NCBI GenBank assembly: GCA_964538275.1
Contig: CAZIFW010000004.1
Coordinates: 1 to 64,000 of the forward strand
Direction of reading: 5' to 3'
DNA from: CANIGN01 sp964538275
GTDB taxonomy: Bacteria; Bdellovibrionota; UBA2428
DNA: 64,000 nt
In this document: piece by piece, positions 50,316-59,626 of the stretch
Position numbering within the stretch: position 1 is the first letter of the stretch
Layout of the letters: each line of letters begins with the position of its first letter
Translations under genes and position numbers: made by a program
Notes under the pieces: model-generated
What the model saw: only the letters and a program-made list of their open reading frames with translations
The model's database searches: none
Told to the model about the DNA's origin: nothing

Positions 50316-51221
50316 ATGAGCGAGCTAGTTTTAGATAGAGTGCAACCGGATGTAGAAAAGGGCCGCTCACTTTGGCAGGATGCCTGGTCCAGACTTAAAA
50401 AAAATAAAGCCGCTATTGTTGGCTTTGGAGTTTTAACTCTATTTGTTGTCCTTGCTGTTTTTGCACCTTGGATTGCGCCTTATTCTAATGAAGCGCAAGA
50501 CTTAGCAAAAGGTCCCGTGGCGCCTAGTGCAGAACACTGGTTTGGAACAGATACCTTAGGTCGAGATATGTTTACGCGTGTACTTTTTGGTGCACGTATT
50601 TCTTTGATGGTAGGCTTTATTGCCACATTCGTATCACTCGTAATTGGCGTGGTATGGGGAACAGTAGCTGGCTTTATTGGTGGCAGAGTGGATTCCATCA
50701 TGATGCGTATTGTAGACATCATGTACTCTATTCCCTTTATCCTTTTAGTAATTCTTTTGATGGTGATGTTTAACTCAACCAACAACACCGTAAACTTGCT
50801 TCTCTTGTTCTTCTCTATTGGAGCCGTTGAATGGTTAACCATGGCCCGCATTGTACGCGGACAAGTTTTGAACATTCGCAAAATGGAATTTATCGAAGCT
50901 TGTTACTCTATGGGACTTTCTAAAAAAGCCATTATCTTTAGACACCTTATTCCCAACGTATTGGGCCCGGTGATTGTATATTCAACACTCACTGTTCCTA
51001 CTGTTATGTTGTTAGAAGCTTTCTTAAGTTTCTTAGGTCTAGGCGTTCAACCTCCTATGAGTTCATGGGGGATTTTGATCAGTGGCGGAGTAGAGAACAT
51101 GGAAGAATATCCATGGCTTTTAATTTTCCCAGGCCTTACGTTCTCAGCTACTTTGTTTTCTCTTAACTTCTTAGGCGATGGATTGAGAGATGCTCTCGAT
51201 CCTAAAGCGTCTAAAGATTAG
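50316..51221 (+). CDS. oppC: Oligopeptide ABC transporter permease OppC
   Basis: 301 residues. The OppC N-terminal domain (GRSLWQDAWSRLKKNKAAIVGFGVL) precedes the transporter core with HWFGTDTLGRDMFTRVLFGARISLMVGF, the EAA loop in ACYSMGLSKKAIIFRHLIPNVLGP and LGLGVQPPMSSWGILI. Forms the second channel half with OppB. GGAAAGG lies before the ATG. The stop overlaps an alternative GTG of oppD by one base. Confidence 0.96.
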   Translation: MSELVLDRVQPDVEKGRSLWQDAWSRLKKNKAAIVGFGVLTLFVVLAVFAPWIAPYSNEAQDLAKGPVAPSAEHWFGTDTLGRDMFTRVLFGARISLMVGFIATFVSLVIGVVWGTVAGFIGGRVDSIMMRIVDIMYSIPFILLVILLMVMFNSTNNTVNLLLLFFSIGAVEWLTMARIVRGQVLNIRKMEFIEACYSMGLSKKAIIFRHLIPNVLGPVIVYSTLTVPTVMLLEAFLSFLGLGVQPPMSSWGILISGGVENMEEYPWLLIFPGLTFSATLFSLNFLGDGLRDALDPKASKD

Positions 51222-51235
51222 TGGGTTGTGCAATT

Positions 51236-52273
51236 ATGTTAGAAGTTAAAAATTTAAAAACTTACTTTTACACTCGAAATGGCGTTTATCGCGCTGTGGA
51301 TGGAATTTCATTCAACGTTAATCGCGGCGAAACTCTGGGCATTGTAGGTGAATCAGGCTCAGGAAAAAGCGTATCTCAATACTCTTTGCTTCGGCTCATT
51401 CCTACACCTCCAGGAAAAATTGTAGATGGCACAGCGCTTTTGGACGGCGTAGACATTCTAAGTTGTCCGCTTCCTCAGCTACAAAAAATTCGTGGCAAAA
51501 AAATATCCATGATCTTTCAAGATCCTATGACATGCTTGAATCCCTACATGACTATCGGAGACCAGCTCACAGAGCCTCTTTATATTCATGAAAACGCTTC
51601 TAAAGAAGTGGCTACTAAAAAAGCCATCAAAGCTCTTGAAGAAGTCGGCATTCAATCTGCTGAACGTCGTTTAAAATCTTATCCTCACGAACTCTCAGGC
51701 GGAATGCGCCAACGTGTAATGATTGCCATGGCACTTATTACCGAACCCGAGTTGTTAATTGCTGACGAACCTACAACCGCATTGGACGTAACGGTTCAAG
51801 CTCAGATTTTGGATTTGATTAAAGCTCTGCAAAAGAAAAAGAATACTGCGGTTATCTTCATCACTCACGACTTAGGCGTGATTGCGGGTATCGCAGATCG
51901 CGTAATGGTGATGTATGCAGGTAACGTTGTAGAAACAGCACCCACTCCACAACTCTTTGCAAATCCTGCTCACGCTTATACCCGTGCATTGCTTGGAAGT
52001 ATTCCTTCAATTCACGAGCGTGGTGAGAGATTAAAAACAATCGTAGGTCTTCCACCTGATTTATCCAAAGAAATCCACGGCTGTTCTTTTGCTCCTCGCC
52101 ACCCAGGGCATCACGTAGCAAAACCCGGTGACAAGGCTCCTACACTTGTAGAGATAACGCCTCAGCATTGGGTAACGAACTGTCCTTCTTGCGTAGAAGC
52201 GCATAATTTAAACAAAGCAAAAACAACAAATGGCGAAGGTAATTTCAACTTTAGTAGAGAGGTGAGTTTATGA
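51236..52273 (+). CDS. oppD: Oligopeptide ABC transporter ATP-binding protein OppD
   Basis: 345 residues from the ATG at 51236, which starts at MLEVKNLKTYF as the family does; a GTG at 51221 touches the oppC stop. Walker A is VGESGSGKSVS, the Q-loop MIFQDPMTCLNP, signature LSGGMRQRV and Walker B LLIADEPTTALD; the His is in FITHDLGVIAG. The C-terminal oligopeptide-type domain with HPGHH and a CPSC Cys pair follows. Energises peptide import. It overlaps oppF by 4 bases. Confidence 0.95.
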   Translation: MLEVKNLKTYFYTRNGVYRAVDGISFNVNRGETLGIVGESGSGKSVSQYSLLRLIPTPPGKIVDGTALLDGVDILSCPLPQLQKIRGKKISMIFQDPMTCLNPYMTIGDQLTEPLYIHENASKEVATKKAIKALEEVGIQSAERRLKSYPHELSGGMRQRVMIAMALITEPELLIADEPTTALDVTVQAQILDLIKALQKKKNTAVIFITHDLGVIAGIADRVMVMYAGNVVETAPTPQLFANPAHAYTRALLGSIPSIHERGERLKTIVGLPPDLSKEIHGCSFAPRHPGHHVAKPGDKAPTLVEITPQHWVTNCPSCVEAHNLNKAKTTNGEGNFNFSREVSL

Positions 52274-53274
52274 GCCAAACAGAGAAAAATCTTTTAGAAG
52301 TTAAAAACCTCAAAACCCACTTTCCCATTAAAAAAGGTGCTTTTTTTACAAAAACTGTTGCAACTGTAAAAGCAGTCGATGGAGTTTCTCTTACACTCAA
52401 ACAAGGCGAAGTTTTAGGTCTTGTAGGAGAATCTGGTTGTGGAAAATCAACTTTAGGGCGCAGTATTTTACGTCTTATTGAACCCACAGAAGGCGAAGTG
52501 TCCTTTGAAGGTAAAAAAATCTCTGACTACAGCGACAACGAACTCCAAAAAGTTCGTCCTCAATTTCAGATGATCTTTCAAGATCCCTACGCATCACTTG
52601 ATCCGCGTATGACTGTGTTTGATGCACTTTCCGAGCCGCTCTTAGCTCATAAAATTGTACCCAAAAATGAAGTAGCTGATGAAGTTCAGCGTCTCATGAA
52701 GCTAGTAGGCCTGGCTCCTCGCTTTATCCACAAATATCCACATGAGTTCTCCGGTGGTCAAAGGCAACGTATCGCGATTGCACGAGCACTCGCACTTCGT
52801 CCAAAATTGATTATTGCGGACGAGCCTGTATCGGCTCTAGACGTATCTATACAATCGCAAATTTTGAATCTCCTAAATGACCTGAGGAAAGAATTGAATC
52901 TAACGATGATTTTCATTTCTCACGACTTGGGCGTTATCAAATACCTCTGCGATCGCGTAGCGGTTATGTACTTAGGAAAAATAGTAGAGCTCACCACAAC
53001 AGATGAACTCTTTAAAAATCCCGTACATCCCTATACCCAAGCATTGTTATCTGCGATTCCACTTCCAGATCCTGTGAAAGAAAAGCAACGAGCGCGAATC
53101 ATCCTTCAAGGTGATCCTCCCTCGCCTCTTAATCCACCGCCAGGTTGTGCTTTTGCTCCACGCTGTCCGAAGAAAAACTCTCCGCTGTGTGAGACGAAAG
53201 TCCCTAGCCTTGTAGAAATTACAGCGGGACACTTTGTAACGGATTGCCCGTGCAACGTAGGTCACTGCGCTTAG
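52270..53274 (+). CDS. oppF: Oligopeptide ABC transporter ATP-binding protein OppF
   Basis: 334 residues, starting on ATGA overlapping the oppD stop, with GAGAGGTG upstream. Walker A VGESGCGKSTLG, Q-loop MIFQDPYASLDPRM, signature FSGGQRQRI, Walker B LIIADEPVSALDVS and the H-loop FISHDLGVIKYL are all present. The Cys cluster at the end (GCAFAPRCPKKNSPLC and CPCNVGHC) is typical of OppF/DppF. It completes the oppABCDF operon. Confidence 0.96.
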   Translation: MSQTEKNLLEVKNLKTHFPIKKGAFFTKTVATVKAVDGVSLTLKQGEVLGLVGESGCGKSTLGRSILRLIEPTEGEVSFEGKKISDYSDNELQKVRPQFQMIFQDPYASLDPRMTVFDALSEPLLAHKIVPKNEVADEVQRLMKLVGLAPRFIHKYPHEFSGGQRQRIAIARALALRPKLIIADEPVSALDVSIQSQILNLLNDLRKELNLTMIFISHDLGVIKYLCDRVAVMYLGKIVELTTTDELFKNPVHPYTQALLSAIPLPDPVKEKQRARIILQGDPPSPLNPPPGCAFAPRCPKKNSPLCETKVPSLVEITAGHFVTDCPCNVGHCA

Positions 53275-53278
53275 GATT

Positions 53279-53305
53279 TAAAAAAATAAGCTTAGCCTTG
53301 GCTAA
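53279..53305 (-). terminator. Putative terminator of frmA-frmB (minus strand)
   Basis: The palindrome TTAGCC-TT-GGCTAA (53292-53305) is followed, on the minus strand, by a T-rich run (TTATTTTTTT). The frmB stop codon lies within the right arm. The stem is short (6 bp with a 2-base loop, or 5 bp with 4), so this is modest evidence. Confidence 0.45.
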
Positions 53306-54126
53306 ATATTCAGATACTTGGAGTGAAACTCAATGTGGTCCTGAATAAAGGTCGAGATAAAATAATAGCTATGATCGTAACCCTCTTGGTAGCGAATATT
53401 TAGTTTTTGTTTTTTTGCTGAATTAGCTTTCGCTAAATTATCCGTGAGCAATTCTGTTTTAAAAAAAGAATCTTCAGTTCCTTGATCAATAAGAATGGGA
53501 TTTTCATGAGCCAAGCCAGACTTAAGCAACTCAGAGGCATCATGTGCGATCCAAGATTTTAATTCTCCACCAAAGTATCCCTTAAAAGCCTTGAGACCCC
53601 AGGGACATTCAACAGGATTAACAATGGGTGAAAATGCAGAAATGGATTTAAATTTAGCACCCTCTTTAAGGCCAATAGTAAGAGCGCCGTGACCACCCAT
53701 GGAGTGACCCATGATTGAGATATTCTGAATTTTAAAAGTCTTTTGAATGAGAGAATATAAGTCTTGAGTGATGTAGCTGTACATCTGGTAGTGATCTTTA
53801 TAGCCCGGAGTAATCGCATCTACATAAAAGCTTGCTCCTGAACCAAAATCCCAACTTTCATGTTCTTTAGGTAAATCTAAACCACGCGGAGAAGTATCGG
53901 GACAGATCACCATGAGTTTATGATCGCTCAGGTACTTTTGAGCCCCTGCCTTTGTTATGAAATTTTCTTCAGTACACGTAAGCCCAGATAGCCAAATCAA
54001 GCACCCTTTTACTTTTCCCTCTGGAATGAAAGTCGAAAACTTCATTTTTGTTTTGGTAGACGCAGAATTGTGTTCCCAAAACTGTGTTGTGCCACCAAAG
54101 GACTTGTGTGCCTTAAGAACTACCAT
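53302..54126 (-). CDS. frmB: S-formylglutathione hydrolase
   Basis: 274 residues, the family's length. An alpha/beta hydrolase: LSGLTCTEENFITKAGAQ, PDTSPRGLDLP, the nucleophile elbow IMGHSMGGHGALT and SPIVNPVECPWGLKAFKGYFG are nearly universal in this family. The catalytic His is in EGYDHSYYFI. It hydrolyses S-formylglutathione to formate and glutathione, the second step of glutathione-dependent formaldehyde removal. It follows frmA after 14 bases, with GGAG before its ATG. Confidence 0.95.
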   Translation of the reverse strand: MVVLKAHKSFGGTTQFWEHNSASTKTKMKFSTFIPEGKVKGCLIWLSGLTCTEENFITKAGAQKYLSDHKLMVICPDTSPRGLDLPKEHESWDFGSGASFYVDAITPGYKDHYQMYSYITQDLYSLIQKTFKIQNISIMGHSMGGHGALTIGLKEGAKFKSISAFSPIVNPVECPWGLKAFKGYFGGELKSWIAHDASELLKSGLAHENPILIDQGTEDSFFKTELLTDNLAKANSAKKQKLNIRYQEGYDHSYYFISTFIQDHIEFHSKYLNI

Positions 54127-54140
54127 TTTAAAAATCTCCG

Positions 54141-55250
54141 TTAAAATTCTATGACCGTGCGAATACTTTTACCTTCATGCATATAATCAAAAGCTTTATT
54201 GATATCGCTCAAAGGCATTTTGAAAGTAACCAAGTCATCAAGATTAATTTCACCTGACATGTATTGATCTACAAATTCTGGAAGTTCTGTTCGGCCTTTA
54301 ACACCACCAAATGCAGACCCCTTCCACACCCGACCTGTAACCAACTGGAAGGGACGCGTACTGATTTCTTCACCGGCTCCTGCGACACCGATGATAATCG
54401 ATTGCCCCCAGCCTTTGTGACAACACTCCAAAGCAGAACGCATGAGTTTTACATTGCCCACACACTCAAAAGAGTAATCAACACCACCTTCAGTTAAATC
54501 TACTATGACTTGCTCTACAGGTTTTGATTCTTTTTTAGGATTAATACAATCTGTAGCGCCAAACTTTTTGGCCATTTCAAACTTAGACTCGTTAATATCT
54601 ACCGCAATAATTCGGCCGGCTTTGGCCATTTTGGCGCCTTGTATGACAGAGAGACCAATTCCACCTAAACCAAAAACGGCAATTGTAGCACCTTCTTCTA
54701 CCTTTGCTGTTTTTAAAACGGCGCCGATACCCGTAGTAACTCCGCAACCCAACAAACACACTTTATCTAGAGGTGCTTTGGGATCAATTTTAGCCAAGGC
54801 GATTTCGGGAACGACGGTGTACTCAGCAAAAGTAGAGGTGCCCATATAATGAAAAATAGGTTTTCCATCTTTTGAAAAACGCGAAGTCCCATCAGGCATA
54901 AGCCCCTTTCCTTGAGTGGCTCGTATTTTCTGACAGAGGTTTGTTTTTCCGGAAAGACAAAATTTACATTCTCTACACTCGGGAGTGTAAAGCGGAATCA
55001 CATGATCACCTTTTTTAAGTGTTGTTACACCTTCACCTACAGCTTCTACAATCCCACCACCTTCGTGGCCCAATATTACAGGAAAAATACCCTCAGGATC
55101 AGCACCTGACAAAGTGTAAGCATCAGTATGACAAACTCCTGTTGCAATAATTTTCACAAGTACCTCGCCTTTATGTGGCATCTCTAAGTCAACTTCTTCG
55201 ATTTTAAGTGGTTCTTTAGGGCCCCATGCAACAGCAGCTTTAATTTTCAT
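54141..55250 (-). CDS. frmA: S-(hydroxymethyl)glutathione dehydrogenase (class III alcohol dehydrogenase)
   Basis: 369 residues from the ATG at 55250, equal to E. coli FrmA. A second ATG two codons earlier (55256) is too close to GAGG, while the chosen one has 8 bases. Catalytic zinc ligands are in GVCHTDAYTLSG, GHEGGG and later Cys; the structural zinc lobe is PECRECKFCLSGKTNLC. The NAD motif is FGLGGIG, with AVDINESKFE following. It oxidises the glutathione adduct of formaldehyde. First gene of frmA-frmB. No frmR-type regulator is adjacent. Confidence 0.96.
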   Translation of the reverse strand: MKIKAAVAWGPKEPLKIEEVDLEMPHKGEVLVKIIATGVCHTDAYTLSGADPEGIFPVILGHEGGGIVEAVGEGVTTLKKGDHVIPLYTPECRECKFCLSGKTNLCQKIRATQGKGLMPDGTSRFSKDGKPIFHYMGTSTFAEYTVVPEIALAKIDPKAPLDKVCLLGCGVTTGIGAVLKTAKVEEGATIAVFGLGGIGLSVIQGAKMAKAGRIIAVDINESKFEMAKKFGATDCINPKKESKPVEQVIVDLTEGGVDYSFECVGNVKLMRSALECCHKGWGQSIIIGVAGAGEEISTRPFQLVTGRVWKGSAFGGVKGRTELPEFVDQYMSGEINLDDLVTFKMPLSDINKAFDYMHEGKSIRTVIEF

Positions 55251-55372
55251 ATTCATTACCTCATCTATAATTTCTCACTGTTTTATAACGTAATAATTTT
55301 TTTTAGGACACCTTTGACGTTAACTTAAGCTAAAAATTTGTAAAAAGTACAAAGCTGCTCTTCAATAGAGCT

Positions 55373-57505
55373 ATGTATTTATTCTTACTGCTTTTATTAG
55401 GTGCCTGCGCCAGCTCTTCTAAGCAAAATGCGCCAACAACAGCTCAAACTCCGACACAAGCGCCGCAGCGAGCCTACACAGGCATTCAACTACCTGCACA
55501 AATCACTCGATTTAATCCGCCGCTTAGCCACGATACACGCGAAGGAATTCGGGTAGAAAACGTAATACTAGGTTCTCCTGCTTGGGAAGCTGGTCTGCGC
55601 CCAGGAGATATCATTCTGAATGAAAAATCCCCGCAAGATCTGATTCGCAGAATGTACAACGAGGTCCCTGGAACTTTTTTTACTTTAAAAGTCCTAAGTG
55701 GCGTCACACTTAAAGAAATCAAATTTAACTCTGTAGAGAGAGATGTTGCACAAGGTTTAAAAAAATACCTTCAGACTGCTAGTCTCTGGAGAATTCCCAC
55801 TCAAAATACCTACCTAGAAAAAAAGCTCAATACAATTAAAGATCCTGCTCTCGAAAAGAAATTTAAAAACCTTGCGAGCAAAGGTGACAACAATCGCCCG
55901 CTCCCTGTGCGTTTTTTACAAGAAAACCCTTTGAGCATTTATGAGACTTCACAAAAACTTTTAGAGCTTTTAAGAAAATGTCCTGCAAGCGCACATTGCT
56001 TAGAAACACTTGATCTGTTTTCGAAACAGAAAAACTCCCGCATCAAAATCGGTGGCACAAGCGCACAAGCTCACATTGCTTATATGCGCGCAGTTTTAGA
56101 TCAAACTGCAAGGCTTCATGCGCGTGCTTTTGCTAAACTCACTCGAGCAGAAAAAGCTTATCTTGAAGAAAATATTGACGAGATTTCTAATCGCTTTATG
56201 GAAACCACTTATCTTCATGAAGACGTCTTTATGGGACGTAAGATAAGGTATTACGAATTTTCTCAGATACTGGATAAAGTTTCGATCAAAGACTTAAGTT
56301 TGAGCCTTTCTTTTTTAACCGAACATTTTAATCCTGCCTATTTTAAGAAATTAGACAAAGATCTTAAAAAGACACGTTTTCCAATCAAAGCAAACACTGC
56401 TCATGGAATGATTGTCATTGCAGGTCGCAGTGACGATGATCACACTACGCTCTCGAATAGTAAAACTGCGCTGCTAGTAGACTTAGGCGGAAATGATCTT
56501 TATCGAGATAACACAGGCATTATCGTAGATCTCAAAGGCAATGATCGCTACGAAGCCTCACGCTCGTGGACACTCGGTGCAGCTCGCATGCAAACATCTA
56601 TGTTTTTGGATCTCGAAGGCGACGATATTTATGAATGTGGAGTGCACTGTTTGGGATCATCTTTTTTAGGAGGCGTTTATTTTGAAGATCTTAAAGGAAA
56701 CGATACTTACTCCTCACAAGTTTATTCTCAAGGCAGCTCTTTCGCAGGCATAAGTCTTTTCCTAGATGCTGAAGGGAACGACAAATACCGAAGCTATGGA
56801 ATGTCCCAAGCGGTGGGCATAGCAGGCGGTTATGGAATCCTCATAGATCAAACAGGCAATGATGTTTATCAAAGCTTAGGAATTCGCCCATCCTCCTATG
56901 GAGATGCGGGACAATACGAATCGTGGTCGCAAGGAGTAGGCATTGGCTTAAGGTATTTTTCATCAGGTGGCGTAGGCATACTTTATGACAAAGCAGGCAG
57001 CGACCTTTTCGAAGCTGGCACTTTTTCACAAGGAGGCGGTTATTCATTTGGCTGGGGCGCACTTATCAACGATGGGTTGGAAAATGATTCATATAAAGGT
57101 ATGCGTTACACGCAAGGATTTGCAGCCCACTCAGCTGCGGGGACTTTTATAGATGTTGGCGGTAATGACCAATACCACAGCCTGAGTGTGGTTGGAGAAG
57201 GCATGGCCTGGGACTTAAGCGTGAGTCTCTTTGAAGACAAAGAGGGCAATGATCGCTACCAAACAGGAGCCCATTGCTTGGGCGCTGCTTCGCAAAGCTC
57301 TTATGCTTTTTTCTTAGACCACAAAGGAGTGGATACTTACGTGGGCAAAGAGTTGCCGGCCACTCAAGCCATACCGAATGATTATCACGGTGGAAAAAGC
57401 ATTGGTTACTTTTTAGATAGTGGCAGCAATGAAGATAAATACGAAATATTTAAAAATAATAGCTGCCAAAAACGCGAAGGCGATCACTTTATCTGCGACG
57501 AATGA
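55373..57505 (+). CDS. Large lipoprotein with PDZ domain and GND-x-Y repeats
   Basis: 710 residues. A signal with lipobox LLGAC gives an outer-membrane lipoprotein, followed by an Ala/Thr/Pro-rich linker. A PDZ domain covers about 55-120 (GIRVENVILGSPAWEAGLRPGDIILNE). A mostly helical region to about 345 follows. Residues 345-690 contain about ten repeats of roughly 25-35 residues, each ending in h-D-x-x-G-N-D-x-Y (GGNDLY, KGNDRY, EGDDIY, KGNDTY, EGNDKY, TGNDVY and so on). A Gln-Gly (SQG) often follows some residues later. Repeats of this type suggest a solenoid or beta-roll with metal or sugar binding. No known function. Confidence 0.7.
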   Translation: MYLFLLLLLGACASSSKQNAPTTAQTPTQAPQRAYTGIQLPAQITRFNPPLSHDTREGIRVENVILGSPAWEAGLRPGDIILNEKSPQDLIRRMYNEVPGTFFTLKVLSGVTLKEIKFNSVERDVAQGLKKYLQTASLWRIPTQNTYLEKKLNTIKDPALEKKFKNLASKGDNNRPLPVRFLQENPLSIYETSQKLLELLRKCPASAHCLETLDLFSKQKNSRIKIGGTSAQAHIAYMRAVLDQTARLHARAFAKLTRAEKAYLEENIDEISNRFMETTYLHEDVFMGRKIRYYEFSQILDKVSIKDLSLSLSFLTEHFNPAYFKKLDKDLKKTRFPIKANTAHGMIVIAGRSDDDHTTLSNSKTALLVDLGGNDLYRDNTGIIVDLKGNDRYEASRSWTLGAARMQTSMFLDLEGDDIYECGVHCLGSSFLGGVYFEDLKGNDTYSSQVYSQGSSFAGISLFLDAEGNDKYRSYGMSQAVGIAGGYGILIDQTGNDVYQSLGIRPSSYGDAGQYESWSQGVGIGLRYFSSGGVGILYDKAGSDLFEAGTFSQGGGYSFGWGALINDGLENDSYKGMRYTQGFAAHSAAGTFIDVGGNDQYHSLSVVGEGMAWDLSVSLFEDKEGNDRYQTGAHCLGAASQSSYAFFLDHKGVDTYVGKELPATQAIPNDYHGGKSIGYFLDSGSNEDKYEIFKNNSCQKREGDHFICDE

Positions 57506-57506
57506 T

Positions 57507-57995
57507 TTAAGTCTTTAAGTTAAGTTGTAAGCGACATAACTTATCGCAGTGCTCATTAAAAACGTTGCCCGCATGCGCTCGCACCCACTTCCATTCTAAA
57601 TCGTGTTTTTTCATAAGAGCATAGAGTTGCTGTATTTGATCTGAATCTGGAAGAGGTTTTTTATTTTTTTTCACCCACCCTTGTTGAGCCCAAGTGCCAA
57701 TCCACAATGTAGCCGTATCTATGAGATTGCGTGAATCAGAGTAAACAATAGCGCATGAATTTAAAGGCAGCCATGTGAGCGCTTCAATTGCGGCTTGATA
57801 TTCCATGCGATTGTTTGATCGTTGGGTATGCTTATGAGAGAGCCATCCCGAAGCTTGGTGAACAACCTCATTGTTTAAAACAATAACAAAAGCCCATGCA
57901 CCTTCAGAACGCATAAGACTTCCATCCGTATAGATTTCATAGCGCTTAGTCTTGCTGAGCAATTTTTCTCGGATATAAGCCCAAAGACTTCCCAT
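57507..57995 (-). CDS. rnhA: Ribonuclease H (RnhA family)
   Basis: 162 residues, close to E. coli RnhA (155). The four-acid active site is visible: Asp24 in EIYTDGSL, Glu in RMEYQAAIEAL, Asp in VYSDSRNL and Asp in NEHCDKLC, with His in VRAHAGN. It removes RNA from RNA-DNA hybrids. The N-terminal 15 residues before YEIYTDG are longer than usual. It converges with the repeat lipoprotein gene, one base apart. Confidence 0.94.
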   Translation of the reverse strand: MGSLWAYIREKLLSKTKRYEIYTDGSLMRSEGAWAFVIVLNNEVVHQASGWLSHKHTQRSNNRMEYQAAIEALTWLPLNSCAIVYSDSRNLIDTATLWIGTWAQQGWVKKNKKPLPDSDQIQQLYALMKKHDLEWKWVRAHAGNVFNEHCDKLCRLQLNLKT

Positions 57996-58083
57996 GTGAC
58001 TAGGCTAAAAGATAAAACAAAGTTTAGCTCCTTAAATTTCGTGACTAGCAAAAATACCTCTAAAGAGTTTAGACTTTTAATAC

Positions 58084-59028
58084 TTGGAAAACTTTCTATT
58101 ACTCTCGGACAAGCTCTGGCCGCTCTTTTTGTATTTACTTGTAGGATTTATAGCCGCACGAGCTCTTAAAGTTACTCGCGAATCTATTGCCAAGCTTCTT
58201 ATCTACGTTATTTCGCCCATCGTCTTTTTTGAAACACTCATTCGTTCTCCCTTTAACCCCAAGCATATGGCATTGCCCTTTTTCTACGCGGCCCTTTGTT
58301 CCATACTTGGAATTGCAACTTATAAACTTTCTAAAAAATATTTTAAAAGCCCTATGCGAAACTTACTGGCCTATGCAGGTGGTTCGGCCAATACGGGTTA
58401 CTTTGGAATTCCTGCGACTGCTATTTTGCTGGGTGAAGATCGCCTAAGCACCGCTATTTTTATTATCATTGGATACAATCTTTACGAATACACGACAGGA
58501 TTTTATCTCGCAGCTCGCGGACACTTTGATACACGACAAGCTCTAAGAAAAATTGCCACTCTTCCCTCTCTCTGGACTTTTATTCTTTCTATAATAGTTT
58601 CGGCTGCAGGCTTTCATACAATCCCCGCAAATATTGAACCCATATTGATGGGATTTAGAGGTGCATATAGTTCCTTGGGACTTATGATGATTGGCCTAGG
58701 GCTCGGCTCAATACAAAGTTTAAGATTGCATTATAATTTTGTAACTTGGACGCTTTTTATTAAACTCTTTGTGTTTCCATTCCTCGCGGTGTCTGTGATC
58801 TTCTTGGATCACGCCACTCTAAAGTTTTTAGATTATGAACTCGTAGAAATATTGCTCTTGATGTCTTTAGTTCCACTTGCGGCCAACGGAGTTTCTATTG
58901 CGACAGAGCTCAAACTGCCCACAGATGAAATCGCTTTCACTATCACTCTAAGTACTCTTCTTTCTTTGCTTTGGATCCCGCTAAGCTGGGCTACTTGGGT
59001 ACCGTGGGTACTTGAGTCTATTCGTTAA
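58084..59028 (+). CDS. AEC family transporter (auxin efflux carrier-like permease)
   Basis: 314 residues from a TTG; no upstream in-frame ATG fits, and a TAGACT -10 places +1 at 58083. Ten hydrophobic segments, with LWPLFLYLLVGFIAARALKVTRESIAKLLIYVISPIVFFETL at the start. The family's crossover motif is GGSANTGYFGIPATAILLGED. Members export or import organic acids or auxin-like solutes. Substrate not known. Confidence 0.88.
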   Translation: MENFLLLSDKLWPLFLYLLVGFIAARALKVTRESIAKLLIYVISPIVFFETLIRSPFNPKHMALPFFYAALCSILGIATYKLSKKYFKSPMRNLLAYAGGSANTGYFGIPATAILLGEDRLSTAIFIIIGYNLYEYTTGFYLAARGHFDTRQALRKIATLPSLWTFILSIIVSAAGFHTIPANIEPILMGFRGAYSSLGLMMIGLGLGSIQSLRLHYNFVTWTLFIKLFVFPFLAVSVIFLDHATLKFLDYELVEILLLMSLVPLAANGVSIATELKLPTDEIAFTITLSTLLSLLWIPLSWATWVPWVLESIR

Positions 59029-59085
59029 ACTTTTGGCTGATATCACCTATTTAAAATCTGCAAATAAAGTAAATTGAATTAAAGA

Positions 59086-59565
59086 ATGAACTCTCAACAG
59101 AAGAAACTTATGCAAGTCTTAGGCATTTTTACTGTCTTTGCTTTTGTGCAAACGCCTCTCCTGACAAACCTTCAGCTTTTGCTAAAAAAGCCAAATCTCT
59201 TACCTGATTTTAGCAACTACTCTCCGTTTATAGATTTAGCGACAACTCTCATCGCAGCTCTTTATTTAATAATAAAATGGGATCATTTTAATACTCCACG
59301 CTGGTGGAGAGGCTTTGTAAGCTTAGCAATCGCATATACAGCTCTAAAGTGTCTTGGAATATATTACGATCACACCGTTTACCTTATTGCCGAGTCCACG
59401 GGGACGACTATTGGAGGAGGTGCGGCCATGGCTCACGTTCCTTTATTTCTTGCTTTATTTGGGCCCTTACAAATCCTCAGCGCCATAGGCTTTTCGGATT
59501 ATTTAGAGCGGACTCTCAAGCACGAGCGCAACGAAAAAGACCAACACTTAGGCAAATCTTCTTAA
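59086..59565 (+). CDS. Small membrane protein, unknown function
   Basis: 159 residues with three to four membrane helices (MQVLGIFTVFAFVQTPLL, FIDLATTLIAALYLIIKW, RGFVSLAIAYTALKCLGIYY, HVPLFLALFGPLQILSAIGF). A Gly-rich STGTTIGGGAAMAH turn lies between helices. The C-terminus is charged (KHERNEKDQHL). No family recognised. Weak AAAG before the ATG. It follows the AEC transporter after 57 bases, on the same strand. Confidence 0.5.
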   Translation: MNSQQKKLMQVLGIFTVFAFVQTPLLTNLQLLLKKPNLLPDFSNYSPFIDLATTLIAALYLIIKWDHFNTPRWWRGFVSLAIAYTALKCLGIYYDHTVYLIAESTGTTIGGGAAMAHVPLFLALFGPLQILSAIGFSDYLERTLKHERNEKDQHLGKSS

Positions 59566-59579
59566 CTCGAACAAAAGCC

Positions 59580-59626
59580 GGCTACCGACATATAGACAAA
59601 AGGGGCGGCAGCCCTTTAGGGTAGCT
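59580..59626 (+). other. Nested stem-loop in the udk leader
   Basis: Outer arms 59580-59586 and 59620-59626 (GCTACC/GGTAGC plus a G-T pair) enclose an inner hairpin, AAAGGG pairing CCCTTT, within 59598-59617. The structure ends 3 bases before the udk ATG and covers the place of a ribosome-binding site. There is no good Shine-Dalgarno outside it. Folding was judged by eye only. Confidence 0.4.

Noticed and set aside
53292..53305. Terminator of oppABCDF on the plus strand
   Set aside because: The short palindrome is followed on the plus strand by no T run. The T-rich side favours the minus-strand frmA-frmB operon.
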